The translations under genes were made by a program, and so were the position numbers. Positions 9,009 to 18,392 of a stretch of 64,000 bases of DNA are shown here, piece by piece. The notes below the pieces were generated by a model that saw only the letters and a program-made list of their open reading frames with translations, made no database searches and had not been told where the DNA came from. The DNA is from JAIQFL01 sp035295745 (lineage in GTDB: Bacteria; Acidobacteriota; Terriglobia; Bryobacterales; Bryobacteraceae). Position 1 is the first letter of the stretch. Each line of letters begins with the position of its first letter. Location: NCBI GenBank assembly GCA_035295745.1, contig DATGIL010000061.1:1-64000 (forward strand), in the 5' to 3' direction.

Positions 9009-9413
9009 TTGGCCATTTTCATTCCAGATTCCGAACTTACAATGACCTTTGTTCGCGCTTCCGGTCCTGGCGGCCAGAACGTCAACAAAGTCTCCACTGC
9101 CGTCCAACTGCGCTTCGACGTCGGCCAATCGCGCTCGCTTCCCGCCGACGTACGGCAGCGCCTCCTCGCATTAGCCGGCAATCGCGCCACGCAAGACGGC
9201 GTGTTGATCATCACGTCCCGTGTGCACCGGACGCAGGAAGCCAATCGAGCCGAAGCCAGGGCGCGACTGAACGAACTGATCGCCCGCGCCCAAGTCGTGC
9301 CGAAAGCCCGCCGCCCCAGTCGGCCCACGCACGGCTCGAAGGTCCGTCGTCTCACGGCAAAATCGCAACGATCCTCCTCTAAGAAACTGCGCGGCCGGCC
9401 AAACGACGACTGA
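9009..9413 (+). CDS. arfB: alternative ribosome-rescue factor / peptidyl-tRNA hydrolase ArfB
   Basis: A 134-residue protein with the release-factor GGQ loop (VRASGPGGQNVNKVST, about residues 14-29), which hydrolyses peptidyl-tRNA on ribosomes stalled at the end of a truncated message. The C-terminus is basic (KSQRSSSKKLRGR), as needed to enter the empty mRNA channel. It lacks the codon-reading domains of RF1 and RF2, and length agrees with E. coli ArfB (about 140). The start is a TTG at 9009. An internal ATG at residue 12 would remove the conserved IPDSEL segment and is less likely. Confidence 0.9.
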   Translation: MAIFIPDSELTMTFVRASGPGGQNVNKVSTAVQLRFDVGQSRSLPADVRQRLLALAGNRATQDGVLIITSRVHRTQEANRAEARARLNELIARAQVVPKARRPSRPTHGSKVRRLTAKSQRSSSKKLRGRPNDD

Positions 9414-9492
9414 CCTGGCTCCTCTGTTCGCGCGGGACGGGCGTGATCCAGGACCCAGGCGAGCCGAAGGGAAGACGGCGACTACCCGATCT

Positions 9493-9510
9493 GCCGAACG
9501 AAAGTTCGGC
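9493..9510 (-). terminator. stem-loop just downstream of gyrB
   Basis: GCCGAAC-GAAA-GTTCGGC is a perfect 7-bp stem with a GNRA tetraloop, 7 bp beyond the gyrB stop. On the minus strand it is not followed by a T-tract, so it may be a Rho-dependent or RNA-stability element and not a classic intrinsic terminator. Confidence 0.4.
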
Positions 9511-9516
9511 CACGGT

Positions 9517-12096
9517 CTAAACGTCCAGATTTTTGACGTCGAGCGCGTTTTCTTCGATGAATTTGCGACGGCTTTCCACGTCTTCGCCCATCAGCGTCGA
9601 AAAGATCTCTTCGCTTTGGACGATATCTTCCAGACGCACCGATAGCAGTGTCCGCTTTTCGGGATTCATCGTCGTCTCGGCCAACTGCTCCGCATTCATT
9701 TCGCCGAGACCCTTGTAGCGCTGAACGGAGGCGTCCTTCTTGCCCTCGGTCTTGACGTACTCCAACAGGTCGGTCCAATTCGTCTGCGTTTGGCGATGAT
9801 CGTTCTTTACCACCACAAACGGCGGATCGTTGTACCGCGAGAGCGAGCGGGAAAGCGCTCGGAAGCGCCGGTATTCGGGCTGGCTCAGAAGCGCCAGGCC
9901 CACCGAGCGTTCGGCATTCGTGGAATCGTGGAACACCACCGCATAGGCCGAGTGCTCTTCGTCAAGCCGCATTACCGGCTTCAGACCGAGTTTGTCCACG
10001 GCTTCGAAAACCGCTCTCAAGTTAGCCTCAACCTGGAAATCCGCCTTGTTGTCGAGGCGCAGATCGACATTCGCCAGGATCTCCACCACGCGCGCATCGC
10101 GCAGCCGTCGCTCCACTTTGTGGAAGTTCTGCTCGTACTCGTCGAGATTCAACAGAAACGTGCGCAGCTCCTGTCCTTCGAGCGTCGATTTCGGGCCGTT
10201 GCCATTGCCGTCGGGATGAATCTCCAGCCGGAGATTCTCGGTGGCCCGCCGCATGATCTCCTTGGTGAATTCCTTCTCGTCCTTGATGTACTTCTCGCTC
10301 TTGCCCTTCTTGATGCGATAGAGCGGCGGCTGCGCGATGAAGACGTGCTCCCGCTTGATCAACTCCTGCATGTGGCGGAAAAAGAAGGTCAGCAGCAGTG
10401 TGCGGATGTGGGAGCCGTCCACGTCCGCATCGGTCATGATGATGATTTTTCCGTAGCGGATCTTAGCGGCGTCGAAATCGTCTTTCCCGATGCCCGTGCC
10501 CAGAGCCGTGATCATGGCGCGGATCTCTTCGTGCCCGAGCATCTTGTCATACCGCGCCTTCTCGACGTTGAGAATCTTACCCTTCAACGGCAGAATCGCC
10601 TGGAAGCGCCGGTCGCGGCCCTGCTTGGCGGTCCCACCGGCCGACTCGCCCTCTACCAGGAAGAGCTCGCAACGCTCCGGATCCTTCTCCTGGCAATCAG
10701 CCAGCTTGTGCGGCATGCCGCCCGATTGCATCGCCCCCTTGCGCGTAATGTCGCGCGCCTTGCGCGCTGCCTCGCGGGCCCGTGCGGCGTCGATCGCCTT
10801 GCCCACGATCTTGCGGCCGATCGCCGAATTCTTATCGAAATATTCGCCCAGCTTCTCATTGACGAACTGCGTCATGAAGCCCGCGATATCGCTATTGAGT
10901 TTGCCCTTGGTCTGCCCTTCGAACTGCGGCTGCGGGACCTTCACGCTCACCACCGCGGTGAGACCTTCGCGGACATCGTCGCCGGTAAGGTTGTCCTGCT
11001 TGTCCTTGAACAAGCCCTGCGCCTGTCCGAAGCGATTGATCGTGCCGGTAAGCGCGGTCTTGAATCCCGTCAGGTGCGTGCCGCCATCCACGGTGTTGAT
11101 ATTGTTCGCGAAACTCGAGACATTCTCCGAGTAGGTGTCGTTATACTGCAGCGCGACCTCCATGGTCAGCGTGCCCGCATTGTTGGGAAGATCGCGATCG
11201 GTCTCGAAGTGAATCGGCTTTTCGTGCAGAACCTCTTTGCCCTTATTCAGCAGCTTGATGAATTCCGCAATTCCACCGGTATACTGGAACTCCGCGTGTT
11301 TGGCTTCTCCCGTGATGGGATCGGGCTCGGCGCGCTCATCGGTGAGCGTGACCTTCAAGCCTTTATTCAAAAACGCCAACTGGCGCAGACGGGTCGCGAG
11401 GGTGTCATAGTTGAACACCGTCTCTTGCATGATGGTGGGATCAGGCTTGAAGGTGACGCGGGTTCCCGTCTTGCGGCCCGCTTTGCCCATCTTGGTCAGG
11501 GGTCCTTTGGGAAAGCCGCAAGCGTACTCCTGCTGCCACGTGTAGCTGGGCCCCGACTCGCCTTCCGGGCGCCAGATCTCGAGTTCCAGCCGTTCCGACA
11601 GAGCATTCACGCAACTCACGCCGACGCCGTGCAATCCGCCCGATACCTTGTAGCTTTTGGAATCGAACTTGCCGCCGGCGTGGAGCTTCGTCATCACCAC
11701 TTGGGCCGCCGAAACGCCTTCCTCTTCGTGCATGTCCACAGGGATGCCGCGTCCGTTGTCGATCACGGTAATCGAGTTGTCGTCGTGAATCGTGACGCTC
11801 ACCTCGTTGGCATAGCCCGCCAGCGCTTCGTCCACAGAATTGTCCACGACTTCGTACACCAGGTGGTGTAAACCCATTTCGCCAGTCGAGCCGATGTACA
11901 TGGCCGGACGGAGACGCACAGCCTCCAAGCCTTCGAGGACCTTGATACTTGTGGAATCGTAAACGTTGCCGCCGGTGGAACCTGTGTTTAAATCATTTGC
12001 CATATCTTGCTCTTGACTGCCTGACCGCGCCTCACCGCTGGATTCTTTGCCTTCGTCATCATCTTCGAACGGGGGCGGCGCTACCAGGTTTGCCAT
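9517..12096 (-). CDS. gyrB: DNA gyrase subunit B
   Basis: An 859-residue ATPase subunit of gyrase, which introduces negative supercoils with GyrA. The GHKL ATP-binding site is visible (AMYIGSTG, VDNSVDEALAGY, DNGRGIPVD, GGLHGVGVSCVNAL). The TOPRIM domain has LVEGESAGG and the metal-binding DADVDGSHIR. The C-terminal YKGLGEMN motif is present. The N-terminus carries an acidic lead of about 30 residues before the usual gyrB start. ATG 12096 is preferred because AGGTAGGAG precedes it and overlaps the dnaN stop, suggesting translational coupling. The order is dnaA-dnaN-gyrB with no recF between. Confidence 0.97.
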   Translation of the reverse strand: MANLVAPPPFEDDDEGKESSGEARSGSQEQDMANDLNTGSTGGNVYDSTSIKVLEGLEAVRLRPAMYIGSTGEMGLHHLVYEVVDNSVDEALAGYANEVSVTIHDDNSITVIDNGRGIPVDMHEEEGVSAAQVVMTKLHAGGKFDSKSYKVSGGLHGVGVSCVNALSERLELEIWRPEGESGPSYTWQQEYACGFPKGPLTKMGKAGRKTGTRVTFKPDPTIMQETVFNYDTLATRLRQLAFLNKGLKVTLTDERAEPDPITGEAKHAEFQYTGGIAEFIKLLNKGKEVLHEKPIHFETDRDLPNNAGTLTMEVALQYNDTYSENVSSFANNINTVDGGTHLTGFKTALTGTINRFGQAQGLFKDKQDNLTGDDVREGLTAVVSVKVPQPQFEGQTKGKLNSDIAGFMTQFVNEKLGEYFDKNSAIGRKIVGKAIDAARAREAARKARDITRKGAMQSGGMPHKLADCQEKDPERCELFLVEGESAGGTAKQGRDRRFQAILPLKGKILNVEKARYDKMLGHEEIRAMITALGTGIGKDDFDAAKIRYGKIIIMTDADVDGSHIRTLLLTFFFRHMQELIKREHVFIAQPPLYRIKKGKSEKYIKDEKEFTKEIMRRATENLRLEIHPDGNGNGPKSTLEGQELRTFLLNLDEYEQNFHKVERRLRDARVVEILANVDLRLDNKADFQVEANLRAVFEAVDKLGLKPVMRLDEEHSAYAVVFHDSTNAERSVGLALLSQPEYRRFRALSRSLSRYNDPPFVVVKNDHRQTQTNWTDLLEYVKTEGKKDASVQRYKGLGEMNAEQLAETTMNPEKRTLLSVRLEDIVQSEEIFSTLMGEDVESRRKFIEENALDVKNLDV

Positions 12097-12104
12097 CTCC
12101 TACC

Positions 12105-13223
12105 TCAAATTCTCATGGGCATGACGACGTAGCGGTACTGATCCGCGACGTTGTCGCCCCCCGGACGCATCTCGCCGGCACTTTTCTGGTCCTTCAACTC
12201 GAACGAAACGTGATCCTGAGGAATGGCGCGGAGGAAGTCGAGCAGGTATTGTGCGTTGAAGCCGATCTCGAGGGTCGGACCCTCATATTCCGTATTGACG
12301 GTCTCTTCGCTCTCGCCCATTTCCACTGACGAGGAAAAGATTTTCACTTCATTAGCGGCGAACTGCACGCGAATGGCACGCGAACGCTCATCGGCAAACT
12401 GCGCGACGCGTTCGATGGCCGAACGGATCTCGTCCTTCTGCAGCTTCGCGGAATATTGGTGATCCTTGGGCAAAACCCGCAGGTAGTCCGGAAAGTTGCC
12501 GGTCAGTTTGCGCGTCATCAGCAGCCGGTGGCCCACCTGGAAGAACAGATGATTGTCGTCAGCAGCGAACAGAACCTTGCCTTCCGGGCCCGCATCGTCC
12601 GAGAGCTTCACCAGCTCGACCATCGCCTTCTTCGGCACCAGCGCCTGGAACTGTTGCTCTACGAGGCCGCTTTCGGCTACCGAAGCCTGCACAAACGCCA
12701 ACCGGTGCCCATCCGTGGCCACCATCGTCAGACCTTCGGGACGCGTCAACAGCAACGCCCCATTCAGGGTAAAACGCGACTCTTCCATCGAGATCGCAAA
12801 CGACGTGCGTGCGATCATCGAACTCAGCGTCTTCACCGGGATTTCCGCGATACGCTCCGGCATCCGGGCCAACTCGGGAAAACTCTCGCGCGACATTCCT
12901 GCGATGCGCGTCCGTGAACGGCCCGAGGTGATGTTCGCCCAGTGGTTCTCCAGGAACTTCATGTTGACGTCGCCTTCCGGCAGCAGACGGCAATAATCGA
13001 GCAGCTTGCGGGCGGGCACCGTTCCCGCACCTTCCTTCTTCACGCGAGCCGGACAGGAACACCGAATCCCCAACTCCAGATCTGTAGCCGACAGCGTCAC
13101 ACGATCGCCAGAAGCCTCCAGAAGCACGTTCGACAGAATCGGAATGGTAGTCCGTTTCTCCACTACGCCTTGCGAGAGGCTTAGTTCTCGGACGAGATCG
13201 GCTTTGCTGACGGTGAATTCCAT
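12105..13223 (-). CDS. dnaN: DNA polymerase III beta subunit (sliding clamp)
   Basis: A 372-residue clamp that tethers the replicative polymerase to DNA. It starts MEFTVSKADLVRELSLSQGVVEKRTTIPILSNVLLEA, a typical beginning, here abbreviated as KADLVRELSLSQGVVEKR and TIPILSNVLL. The C-terminal motif PMRI matches the usual clamp ending. ATG 13223 is chosen over GTG 13229 because AGGAG lies 8 bases upstream of it. It sits between dnaA (232 bp upstream) and gyrB (8 bp downstream) on the same strand. Confidence 0.96.
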   Translation of the reverse strand: MEFTVSKADLVRELSLSQGVVEKRTTIPILSNVLLEASGDRVTLSATDLELGIRCSCPARVKKEGAGTVPARKLLDYCRLLPEGDVNMKFLENHWANITSGRSRTRIAGMSRESFPELARMPERIAEIPVKTLSSMIARTSFAISMEESRFTLNGALLLTRPEGLTMVATDGHRLAFVQASVAESGLVEQQFQALVPKKAMVELVKLSDDAGPEGKVLFAADDNHLFFQVGHRLLMTRKLTGNFPDYLRVLPKDHQYSAKLQKDEIRSAIERVAQFADERSRAIRVQFAANEVKIFSSSVEMGESEETVNTEYEGPTLEIGFNAQYLLDFLRAIPQDHVSFELKDQKSAGEMRPGGDNVADQYRYVVMPMRI

Positions 13224-13455
13224 GGCCACAGCTCCTATTCTTTGCTAGCTGTTGAGATATGCACTATAAGAACCGTATTCATCGGGCCTGTGCAAACTGT
13301 TGAAGGCTACCTAAATTATACGAAATTCAACTACTTTTCGCCACAGGAAGTTGCGGAAAGCGAGTGTGCAAAAGTCGCAAAACCGGGCTTGTCACGCTTT
13401 TTACACAGTTTTGGACAAGCGGCCCCAAAGGCCAATGTGGAAAAGACCAGTAACT
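13224..13455. promoter_or_regulatory. dnaA-dnaN intergenic region with a DnaA-box match
   Basis: This 232-bp gap is AT-richer than its surroundings. At 13436-13444 it holds TGTGGAAAA, the complement of the DnaA box variant TTTTCCACA. A looser TTACACAGTT lies at 13411-13420. It probably contains the dnaN promoter and possibly part of the origin. Confidence 0.5.
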
Positions 13456-14763
13456 TCATTGTAATGAGTCCATTAAACTGTGGAGTAGCCTGTTCAATTC
13501 CGCATCATGAGTACGCGATTGCTCGATTTTGTTTACGGAGTGGATCACGGTGGTATGGTGCTTGCCACCGAAAGCCCGTCCGATTTCCGGCAGCGACGCC
13601 TCCGTCAGCTCCTTGACCAGGTACATCGCTACCTGCCGCGGGTATACGACCTTCTTCGTATTGCTCTTTTCCTTCAGCTGCGCCGGCTTGATCTGAAACC
13701 GATCCGCCACCGCCCGCTGGATCGCGTCGATGGTCACCCGCCGATCCTGCACGTGCACCAGGTGCTTCAATACCTGCTGCGCCATCTGCAGGTGGATCGG
13801 TGTTCCGGTTAAGGAAGAGTACGCCATCAACTTGATCAGCGCCCCCTCGAGTTCGCGCACGTTCGACTTCGTCTTCGACGCCATGAACGTCCGGACATCG
13901 TCGGGGAGTGTGACACCCTCGGCCTGCGACTTCTTGTCGAGAATCGCCATCTTGGTCTCAAGGTCGGGGGGCTGTAGATCGGCCAGGAGTCCCCACTCGA
14001 AACGAGACCGCAGACGTTCCAGTAGTCCGGGTATGTCCTTCGGCGGGGAATCGCTCGAAATCACGATCTGCTTCTGATGATCGTGGAGTTCGTTGAAAGT
14101 GTGGAAGAATTCTTCCTGGGTGCGTTCCTTGTTTCCGAGTACCTGGATGTCGTCGATGAGAAGGACGTCTGCCTCGCGGTAGCGCTGATGGAACTGCTGC
14201 ATGCGCTCGGTTCGGATGCACGCGATCATCTCGTTCATGAAGCGTTCGCTCGAGGTGTAGATCACGCGCATCGAGCCGAATTTATCCATCAATTCGCGGC
14301 CGATGGCGTGCATCAAATGGGTTTTGCCCATCCCCACGCCGCCATACAGGAATAGCGGGTTGTAGCTACGCGATGGATTGGTCGCGACGCTGCGTGCCGC
14401 GGCATGAGCGAACTGATTGCAGGCGCCCACCACGAACGAACCGAAGGTAAATTTGGGATTCAATGCTCCAGCACCCGATTCGAGTTCCCCATCTACAGCC
14501 GCCAGCGCCTGATTGAGAACCCCCCGCGGCGCCAGAGATTCATAACTCACATGCCGCACCGGCAACTGCAGATTCAGGATCGTGCTACGAATCATCCCGG
14601 CGTACTCGGTCTCGAGCCAGGTTCGCGTTTCGCGGTCGGGAACGGAGACGAGTAGGGTTTCCCCGTCCATGCCGACGTACGCAGTTCCCTTCAGCCAATT
14701 TTGGTAGCTCTCCTGGCTGACGCTCTGCTCCAGGGCAGCGAGGATTTGGTCCCAGAAGTTCAT
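13456..14763 (-). CDS. dnaA: chromosomal replication initiator DnaA
   Basis: A 435-residue AAA+ initiator that binds DnaA boxes and melts oriC. Domain I is at residues 1-80. The Walker A motif GGVGMGKTHLMHAIG is near 144 and Walker B VLLIDDIQVLG near 207. Sensor and arginine-finger regions (LLERLRSRFEWGL) follow. The C-terminal helix-turn-helix signature FGGKHHTTVIHSVNKIE, which contacts the DnaA box, is near 400. Length is normal for a short-linker DnaA. It reads leftward, away from the candidate origin at 14764-14990. Confidence 0.97.
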   Translation of the reverse strand: MNFWDQILAALEQSVSQESYQNWLKGTAYVGMDGETLLVSVPDRETRTWLETEYAGMIRSTILNLQLPVRHVSYESLAPRGVLNQALAAVDGELESGAGALNPKFTFGSFVVGACNQFAHAAARSVATNPSRSYNPLFLYGGVGMGKTHLMHAIGRELMDKFGSMRVIYTSSERFMNEMIACIRTERMQQFHQRYREADVLLIDDIQVLGNKERTQEEFFHTFNELHDHQKQIVISSDSPPKDIPGLLERLRSRFEWGLLADLQPPDLETKMAILDKKSQAEGVTLPDDVRTFMASKTKSNVRELEGALIKLMAYSSLTGTPIHLQMAQQVLKHLVHVQDRRVTIDAIQRAVADRFQIKPAQLKEKSNTKKVVYPRQVAMYLVKELTEASLPEIGRAFGGKHHTTVIHSVNKIEQSRTHDAELNRLLHSLMDSLQ

Positions 14764-14990
14764 CTACTTTTGCACACCAGGAGCACACGTTTCCCACAAC
14801 ATTTCCACAACTTTGGGAGCTGGGTTGGTGCTCAGTCTTGTAGAAAGGATCGTGAGGCGTCACCCGCTTCCACGCAGCGGGTAAAACTCACCCCGAAACG
14901 TTCAACGAGAAGTAGTCTAACACACCGAAAAGACTTTCCCACAAGTTTATAACTGATTAATTTTCAATCGTTTATCGTTATTGTTTGACA
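14764..14990. other. candidate replication origin (oriC)
   Basis: Intergenic DNA immediately upstream of dnaA. Near-consensus DnaA boxes are TTTCCCACA at 14790-14798, ATTTCCACA at 14801-14809 and TTTCCCACA at 14935-14943. A strongly AT-rich stretch at 14944-14985 contains TTTATAACTGATTAATTTTC and TTTATCGTTATTG, suitable as an unwinding element. Genes diverge from it (dnaA to the left, tRNA-Gly to the right). Placement beside dnaA is the usual bacterial arrangement. GC skew over the chromosome would be needed to confirm it. Confidence 0.6.
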
Positions 14991-15014
14991 GCGCTGGCAG
15001 TTCTGGATGAAAAT
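14985..15014 (+). promoter_or_regulatory. putative promoter of tRNA-Gly
   Basis: TTGACA at 14985-14990 is a perfect -35 box. Eighteen bases downstream GAAAAT (15009-15014) could serve as the -10. Transcription would start near 15021, just ahead of the tRNA at 15030. Confidence 0.45.
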
Positions 15015-15029
15015 AGAGTTTTCTGGCGG

Positions 15030-15105
15030 GCGGGAGTAACTCAGCTGGTAGAGTGCGACCTTGCCAAGGTCGATGTCGCCGGTTCGAATCCGGTCTCCCG
15101 CTCCA
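15030..15105 (+). tRNA. tRNA-Gly (anticodon GCC)
   Basis: A full 76-nt cloverleaf with encoded CCA. The acceptor stem is GCGGGAG/CTCCCGC, the D-arm ACTC-AGCTGGTA-GAGT, the anticodon loop TTGCCAA with anticodon GCC, and the T-arm GCCGG-TTCGAAT-CCGGT. Discriminator base is T before CCA. Confidence 0.97.
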
Positions 15106-15125
15106 TGTTTCCGATCCCCGCCATC

Positions 15126-15743
15126 ATGACTAAGTACCTGCTTTTGTTGTCGTGTGTCTCGCTCGGTTGGGCGCAGGACTACAAGCTGGAACCGATCGCA
15201 GCCGGTGCATCGGATGTTCCCGCCGCTTACGCATCCGTACTGGATACCAAAGGCTATCGGGTGGTGGGTCCTTCAGGCCCTTGGTGTGAGGTATGGTTTC
15301 GCAAGTCGATTCCAGCTGGACCGAAATCATCTGATCCCGCAATCACCCTATCTATCGCGCAGGGGACTCTGCTCGGCGTCATTCGTTTCCCGGGCAAAGC
15401 GGCAGACAGGCGCGATCAATCCTTGAAACCGGGCATTTACACGATGCGGTATAGCGACTACCCGGTGGATGGCGCCCACCAGGGAGTGGCTCCCCAGCGC
15501 GATTTTGCACTGCTAACGCCGATTGCAAACGATCCCGATCCTGCCGCCATGCCGAATTTCGACAAACTGGTGGAACAGAGCAGGACCTCCGGTACGCCTC
15601 ATCCTGCGGTACTATCCCTTGAGACGCCAGCAGGTTCCGCGTTTCCCGCCGTCACCAAAGAGGGAGACCACGATGTCGTCTTGAATGTGAAGGTTGGCGA
15701 CTTGGGTCTGTCTATTATCGTGTCCGGAAAAGCGGAAGGGTGA
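15126..15743 (+). CDS. secreted protein of unknown function
   Basis: A 205-residue protein with an N-terminal signal peptide (MTKYLLLLSCVSLGWAQ). The start at 15126 is preferred because the longer in-frame opening would run through the tRNA; ATG 15105 is also possible but overlaps the tRNA CCA. The mature part contains short beta-rich stretches such as GVIRFPGKAADRRDQSLKPG and YTMRYSDYPVDGAHQG. These resemble small secreted acidobacterial proteins that I cannot name. It probably acts in the periplasm. Confidence 0.65.
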   Translation: MTKYLLLLSCVSLGWAQDYKLEPIAAGASDVPAAYASVLDTKGYRVVGPSGPWCEVWFRKSIPAGPKSSDPAITLSIAQGTLLGVIRFPGKAADRRDQSLKPGIYTMRYSDYPVDGAHQGVAPQRDFALLTPIANDPDPAAMPNFDKLVEQSRTSGTPHPAVLSLETPAGSAFPAVTKEGDHDVVLNVKVGDLGLSIIVSGKAEG

Positions 15744-15956
15744 TCCTCCGCAATTTCGAATCGGCGGAATAACAAAGATCTATATAGATGGTGGCGAGTT
15801 GTGCCGATATACTAAGTGGGTCTTCCCTTGCTGGGAGGTTACCCGGCTACGGGTATTTGTGGGTTGCCGGACAGCGAACGGCGCCTGCAATGGGGTAAAA
15901 TCGGACTAAAGGGTGGTTATTGCTCGCGGGCGATCGCTCGATTGAGCCTGAGAAGT
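15744..15956. other. intergenic region, nothing recognised
   Basis: About 210 bp between two secreted-protein genes on the plus strand. I see no gene or RNA. TATATAG at 15781-15787 is AT-rich and might be part of a promoter, but has no convincing -35. Confidence 0.35.
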
Positions 15957-16586
15957 ATGAATGCATTAACGTGGTTGTTTGCCTTTGGTTTGGGCGCTTC
16001 GAGCGGCACCGTGATCAATTTCGATACCGCGCCGCTGGGGAAGGTGCCTCCGGGCTGGGTGGTTGCCATGACGAACCGGGGCGGTCCGCCGAAGTGGGAG
16101 GTCCGTAAGGACCAATCGGCGCCTACGCAGCCCTATGTTCTGGCACAGGTCTCGAACGATCCCAGCGGCAACCGCGCACCTCTTGCGATTCTTGATCGGA
16201 TGAGCCTCCGGGATGGTGATGTGAGCGTCCGTTTAAAGCCGGTGGGCGGCCACGACGACCAAGGCGGCGGCCTGGTTTGGCGTTATCGCGACGAGAACAA
16301 CTACTATGTCGTCCGGGCCAATACTCTGGAAAGGAATGTCGCCGTCTATCGCGTCCAAAACGGCCAGAGATCCCAGGTGCTAGCGATGGCGAAGCACGAT
16401 ATTCCGATGAATGCCTGGAGCATCTTGAAGGTTTCAGTGCATGGAGATCGTTTCCAGGTGTACGTGGACCACCGCCGTATACTACAAGGACAGGACCGCA
16501 CGTTCCTTGCCGCCGGCGGAGTGGGACTTTGGACGGTAGGCGATTCCGTGACCTACTTCGACGACTTTCGCGTCTATCCGAAATGA
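15957..16586 (+). CDS. secreted concanavalin A-like/LamG-type domain protein
   Basis: A 209-residue protein with a short signal-like N-terminus (MNALTWLFAFGLGASSG) and a jelly-roll-like domain. The pattern GGGLVWRYRDENNYYVVRAN, later VYRVQNGQ and GGVGLWTVGDSVTYFDDFRV at the end, is typical of the family of glucanase-like folds also seen in DUF1080 proteins. These usually bind carbohydrate. ATG 15957 is the first start giving the signal segment. The gene stands alone. Confidence 0.7.
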   Translation: MNALTWLFAFGLGASSGTVINFDTAPLGKVPPGWVVAMTNRGGPPKWEVRKDQSAPTQPYVLAQVSNDPSGNRAPLAILDRMSLRDGDVSVRLKPVGGHDDQGGGLVWRYRDENNYYVVRANTLERNVAVYRVQNGQRSQVLAMAKHDIPMNAWSILKVSVHGDRFQVYVDHRRILQGQDRTFLAAGGVGLWTVGDSVTYFDDFRVYPK

Positions 16587-16696
16587 GTCTGATCGGCGAT
16601 TCGAAACCTTCACAAGCGTGAATAGTCTGTAAATTCGATTTCTTGTAATCCATTATCAGAATCTGCGATGTTAGGATTCGTTTGTCGGGAGTCCTC

Positions 16697-18388
16697 GTGT
16701 TCAAAAAGATCTCACTCAGTTTGAGCGTCCGTTTGCTGCCTCTTGCTATCGCGTTGTGTGCAATCTCATCACCTCTTTATGCCCAGTTGCAAGCCAGCGG
16801 CACCTTTACGGCAACGCAACTGAACGCCACTACTTACCACTATGAAATCGTGCTGAAGAATACCGGCACGACCACCATTGGTACGTTTTGGTTTGCTTGG
16901 GTTCCCGGCGTCGACTACATGCCCAGTGCGCCGACCAATATCAACGCGCCAATCTATTGGACTGGTTCTGTAACGCATGGGGGTGGGAGCGATGGATACG
17001 GGATTCAGTGGACGACTCCCTATGCGGTTTACTATCTGCCGGCCGGCCAGACTTTCTCGGGCTTCAGCTTCGACAGCGCCATGACCCCGGCGCAGCTCAC
17101 GAGCGTAGTGGGCACGAGCTTCGTGTATATTGGGGCGCCGCTGGCTGACCCGGGGTACATGTTTTCAGTAACTGGCGGCGGCTCTTCCGCACCGCAACTT
17201 ACGGTGAGTTCCAGTCACATCGGGAGCTTCACGCAGGGGCAGAATGGCGCTTCTTACACAATCGTAGTTCGCAACGCGGGATCGGCAGCCAGTACCGGAA
17301 CGGTCACCGTCAGCGATACGCTCCCCCTCGGATTCACCGCGGGGTCCATGGCCGGAGCCGGATGGAACTGCACCCTGGGCACGCTCACCTGCACGCGATC
17401 GGATGCACTGGCAGTGAACGCTGCGTACCCGCCCGTGACCCTCATGGTGAACGTACCGTCTGCCGCGCCATCGCCGGTTACGAATTCGGTCTCCGTCGCG
17501 GGAGGCAATTCCCCCTCCGCCAATGGCAGCGACAGCACCACCGTTCTTCAACCATTCTCGGACGTCAGCAACAGCGACGCGTTCCTTCCGGCGATCGACC
17601 TGCTGCGGGAGTATGGTGTGACTTCCGGCTGTGGCGCGGCCCCGCCTCTGTTTTGCCCTGGCGATAATATCACCCGCGCACAGATGGCTGTGTTTGTGGT
17701 CCGGTCAATCATGGGAGGCGATAACTTCAGCTTCACTACGACTCCGTATTTCACCGACGTACCTTCCAACGATCCCAACTTCCAGTGGGTACAAAAGATG
17801 CGAGACCTGGGGATCACTTCGGGATGCGGCGGAACCACCTACTGCCCCAACGATCCGGTGACGCGTGGACAAATGGCGGTGTTCATCATCCGGGCGCGCC
17901 TCGGAGCCACCACGACGTTCACGTTCCCGCAAACGGCCTACTTCACAGACGTCGCCACGGACAACAGCTTCTACTCCTGGATTCAAAAGATGAAGCAGAT
18001 CGGCATCACCTCGGGATGCGGCCCGACCACGTATTGCCCCGGAGACTCGGTCACCCGAGAAGAGATGGCGGTGTTCCTGATGCGCGGCGCGTTCAATCAA
18101 TTGCTGCCGGCAGGGACGCCGATTGTGACGTCGCTGTCGCCCAATTTGGGATATCGCGGGTCCACAACCACCGTCACGTTGATTGGGCAGAATACCAATT
18201 GGGTGAACGGCACTACGCAGGTCAACACCGCCCCTGGAATTACCGCGAGCAACGTGATCGTCACGAGTGCCAACACGCTGACCGTACAAGTGACGGTGCC
18301 GGCGGCCGCAACGCCGGGGCCCTACTCGCTGACCGCAGTGACGGGAACGGAAGAGGCCACGATGCCGAACGCTCTGATTGTGCAGTAG
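16697..18388 (+). CDS. secreted surface protein: DUF11-like, three Cys-bearing SLH repeats, IPT/TIG domain
   Basis: A 563-residue protein starting at a GTG (16697; a TTG at 16682 is the alternative) with a signal peptide ending SSPLYAQ. An N-terminal beta-rich region is followed by a DUF11-type domain (VVRNAGSAASTGTVTVSDTL), usual in surface proteins. Three S-layer-homology-like repeats follow. Each has a GITSGCG...YCPNDPVTRGQMAVF pattern with two cysteines that could form a disulfide. The C-terminus has an IPT/TIG-like immunoglobulin fold (ITSLSPNLGYRGS type, here VTSLSPNLGYRGSTTTVT). It is likely attached to the cell envelope. Confidence 0.8.
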   Translation: MFKKISLSLSVRLLPLAIALCAISSPLYAQLQASGTFTATQLNATTYHYEIVLKNTGTTTIGTFWFAWVPGVDYMPSAPTNINAPIYWTGSVTHGGGSDGYGIQWTTPYAVYYLPAGQTFSGFSFDSAMTPAQLTSVVGTSFVYIGAPLADPGYMFSVTGGGSSAPQLTVSSSHIGSFTQGQNGASYTIVVRNAGSAASTGTVTVSDTLPLGFTAGSMAGAGWNCTLGTLTCTRSDALAVNAAYPPVTLMVNVPSAAPSPVTNSVSVAGGNSPSANGSDSTTVLQPFSDVSNSDAFLPAIDLLREYGVTSGCGAAPPLFCPGDNITRAQMAVFVVRSIMGGDNFSFTTTPYFTDVPSNDPNFQWVQKMRDLGITSGCGGTTYCPNDPVTRGQMAVFIIRARLGATTTFTFPQTAYFTDVATDNSFYSWIQKMKQIGITSGCGPTTYCPGDSVTREEMAVFLMRGAFNQLLPAGTPIVTSLSPNLGYRGSTTTVTLIGQNTNWVNGTTQVNTAPGITASNVIVTSANTLTVQVTVPAAATPGPYSLTAVTGTEEATMPNALIVQ

Positions 18389-18392
18389 GGCC

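Noticed and set aside
9790..11871. Very long plus-strand frame opposite gyrB
   Set aside because: gyrB is unmistakable on the minus strand. The opposite frame lacks domains and is stop-poor only because of GC-rich codon bias.
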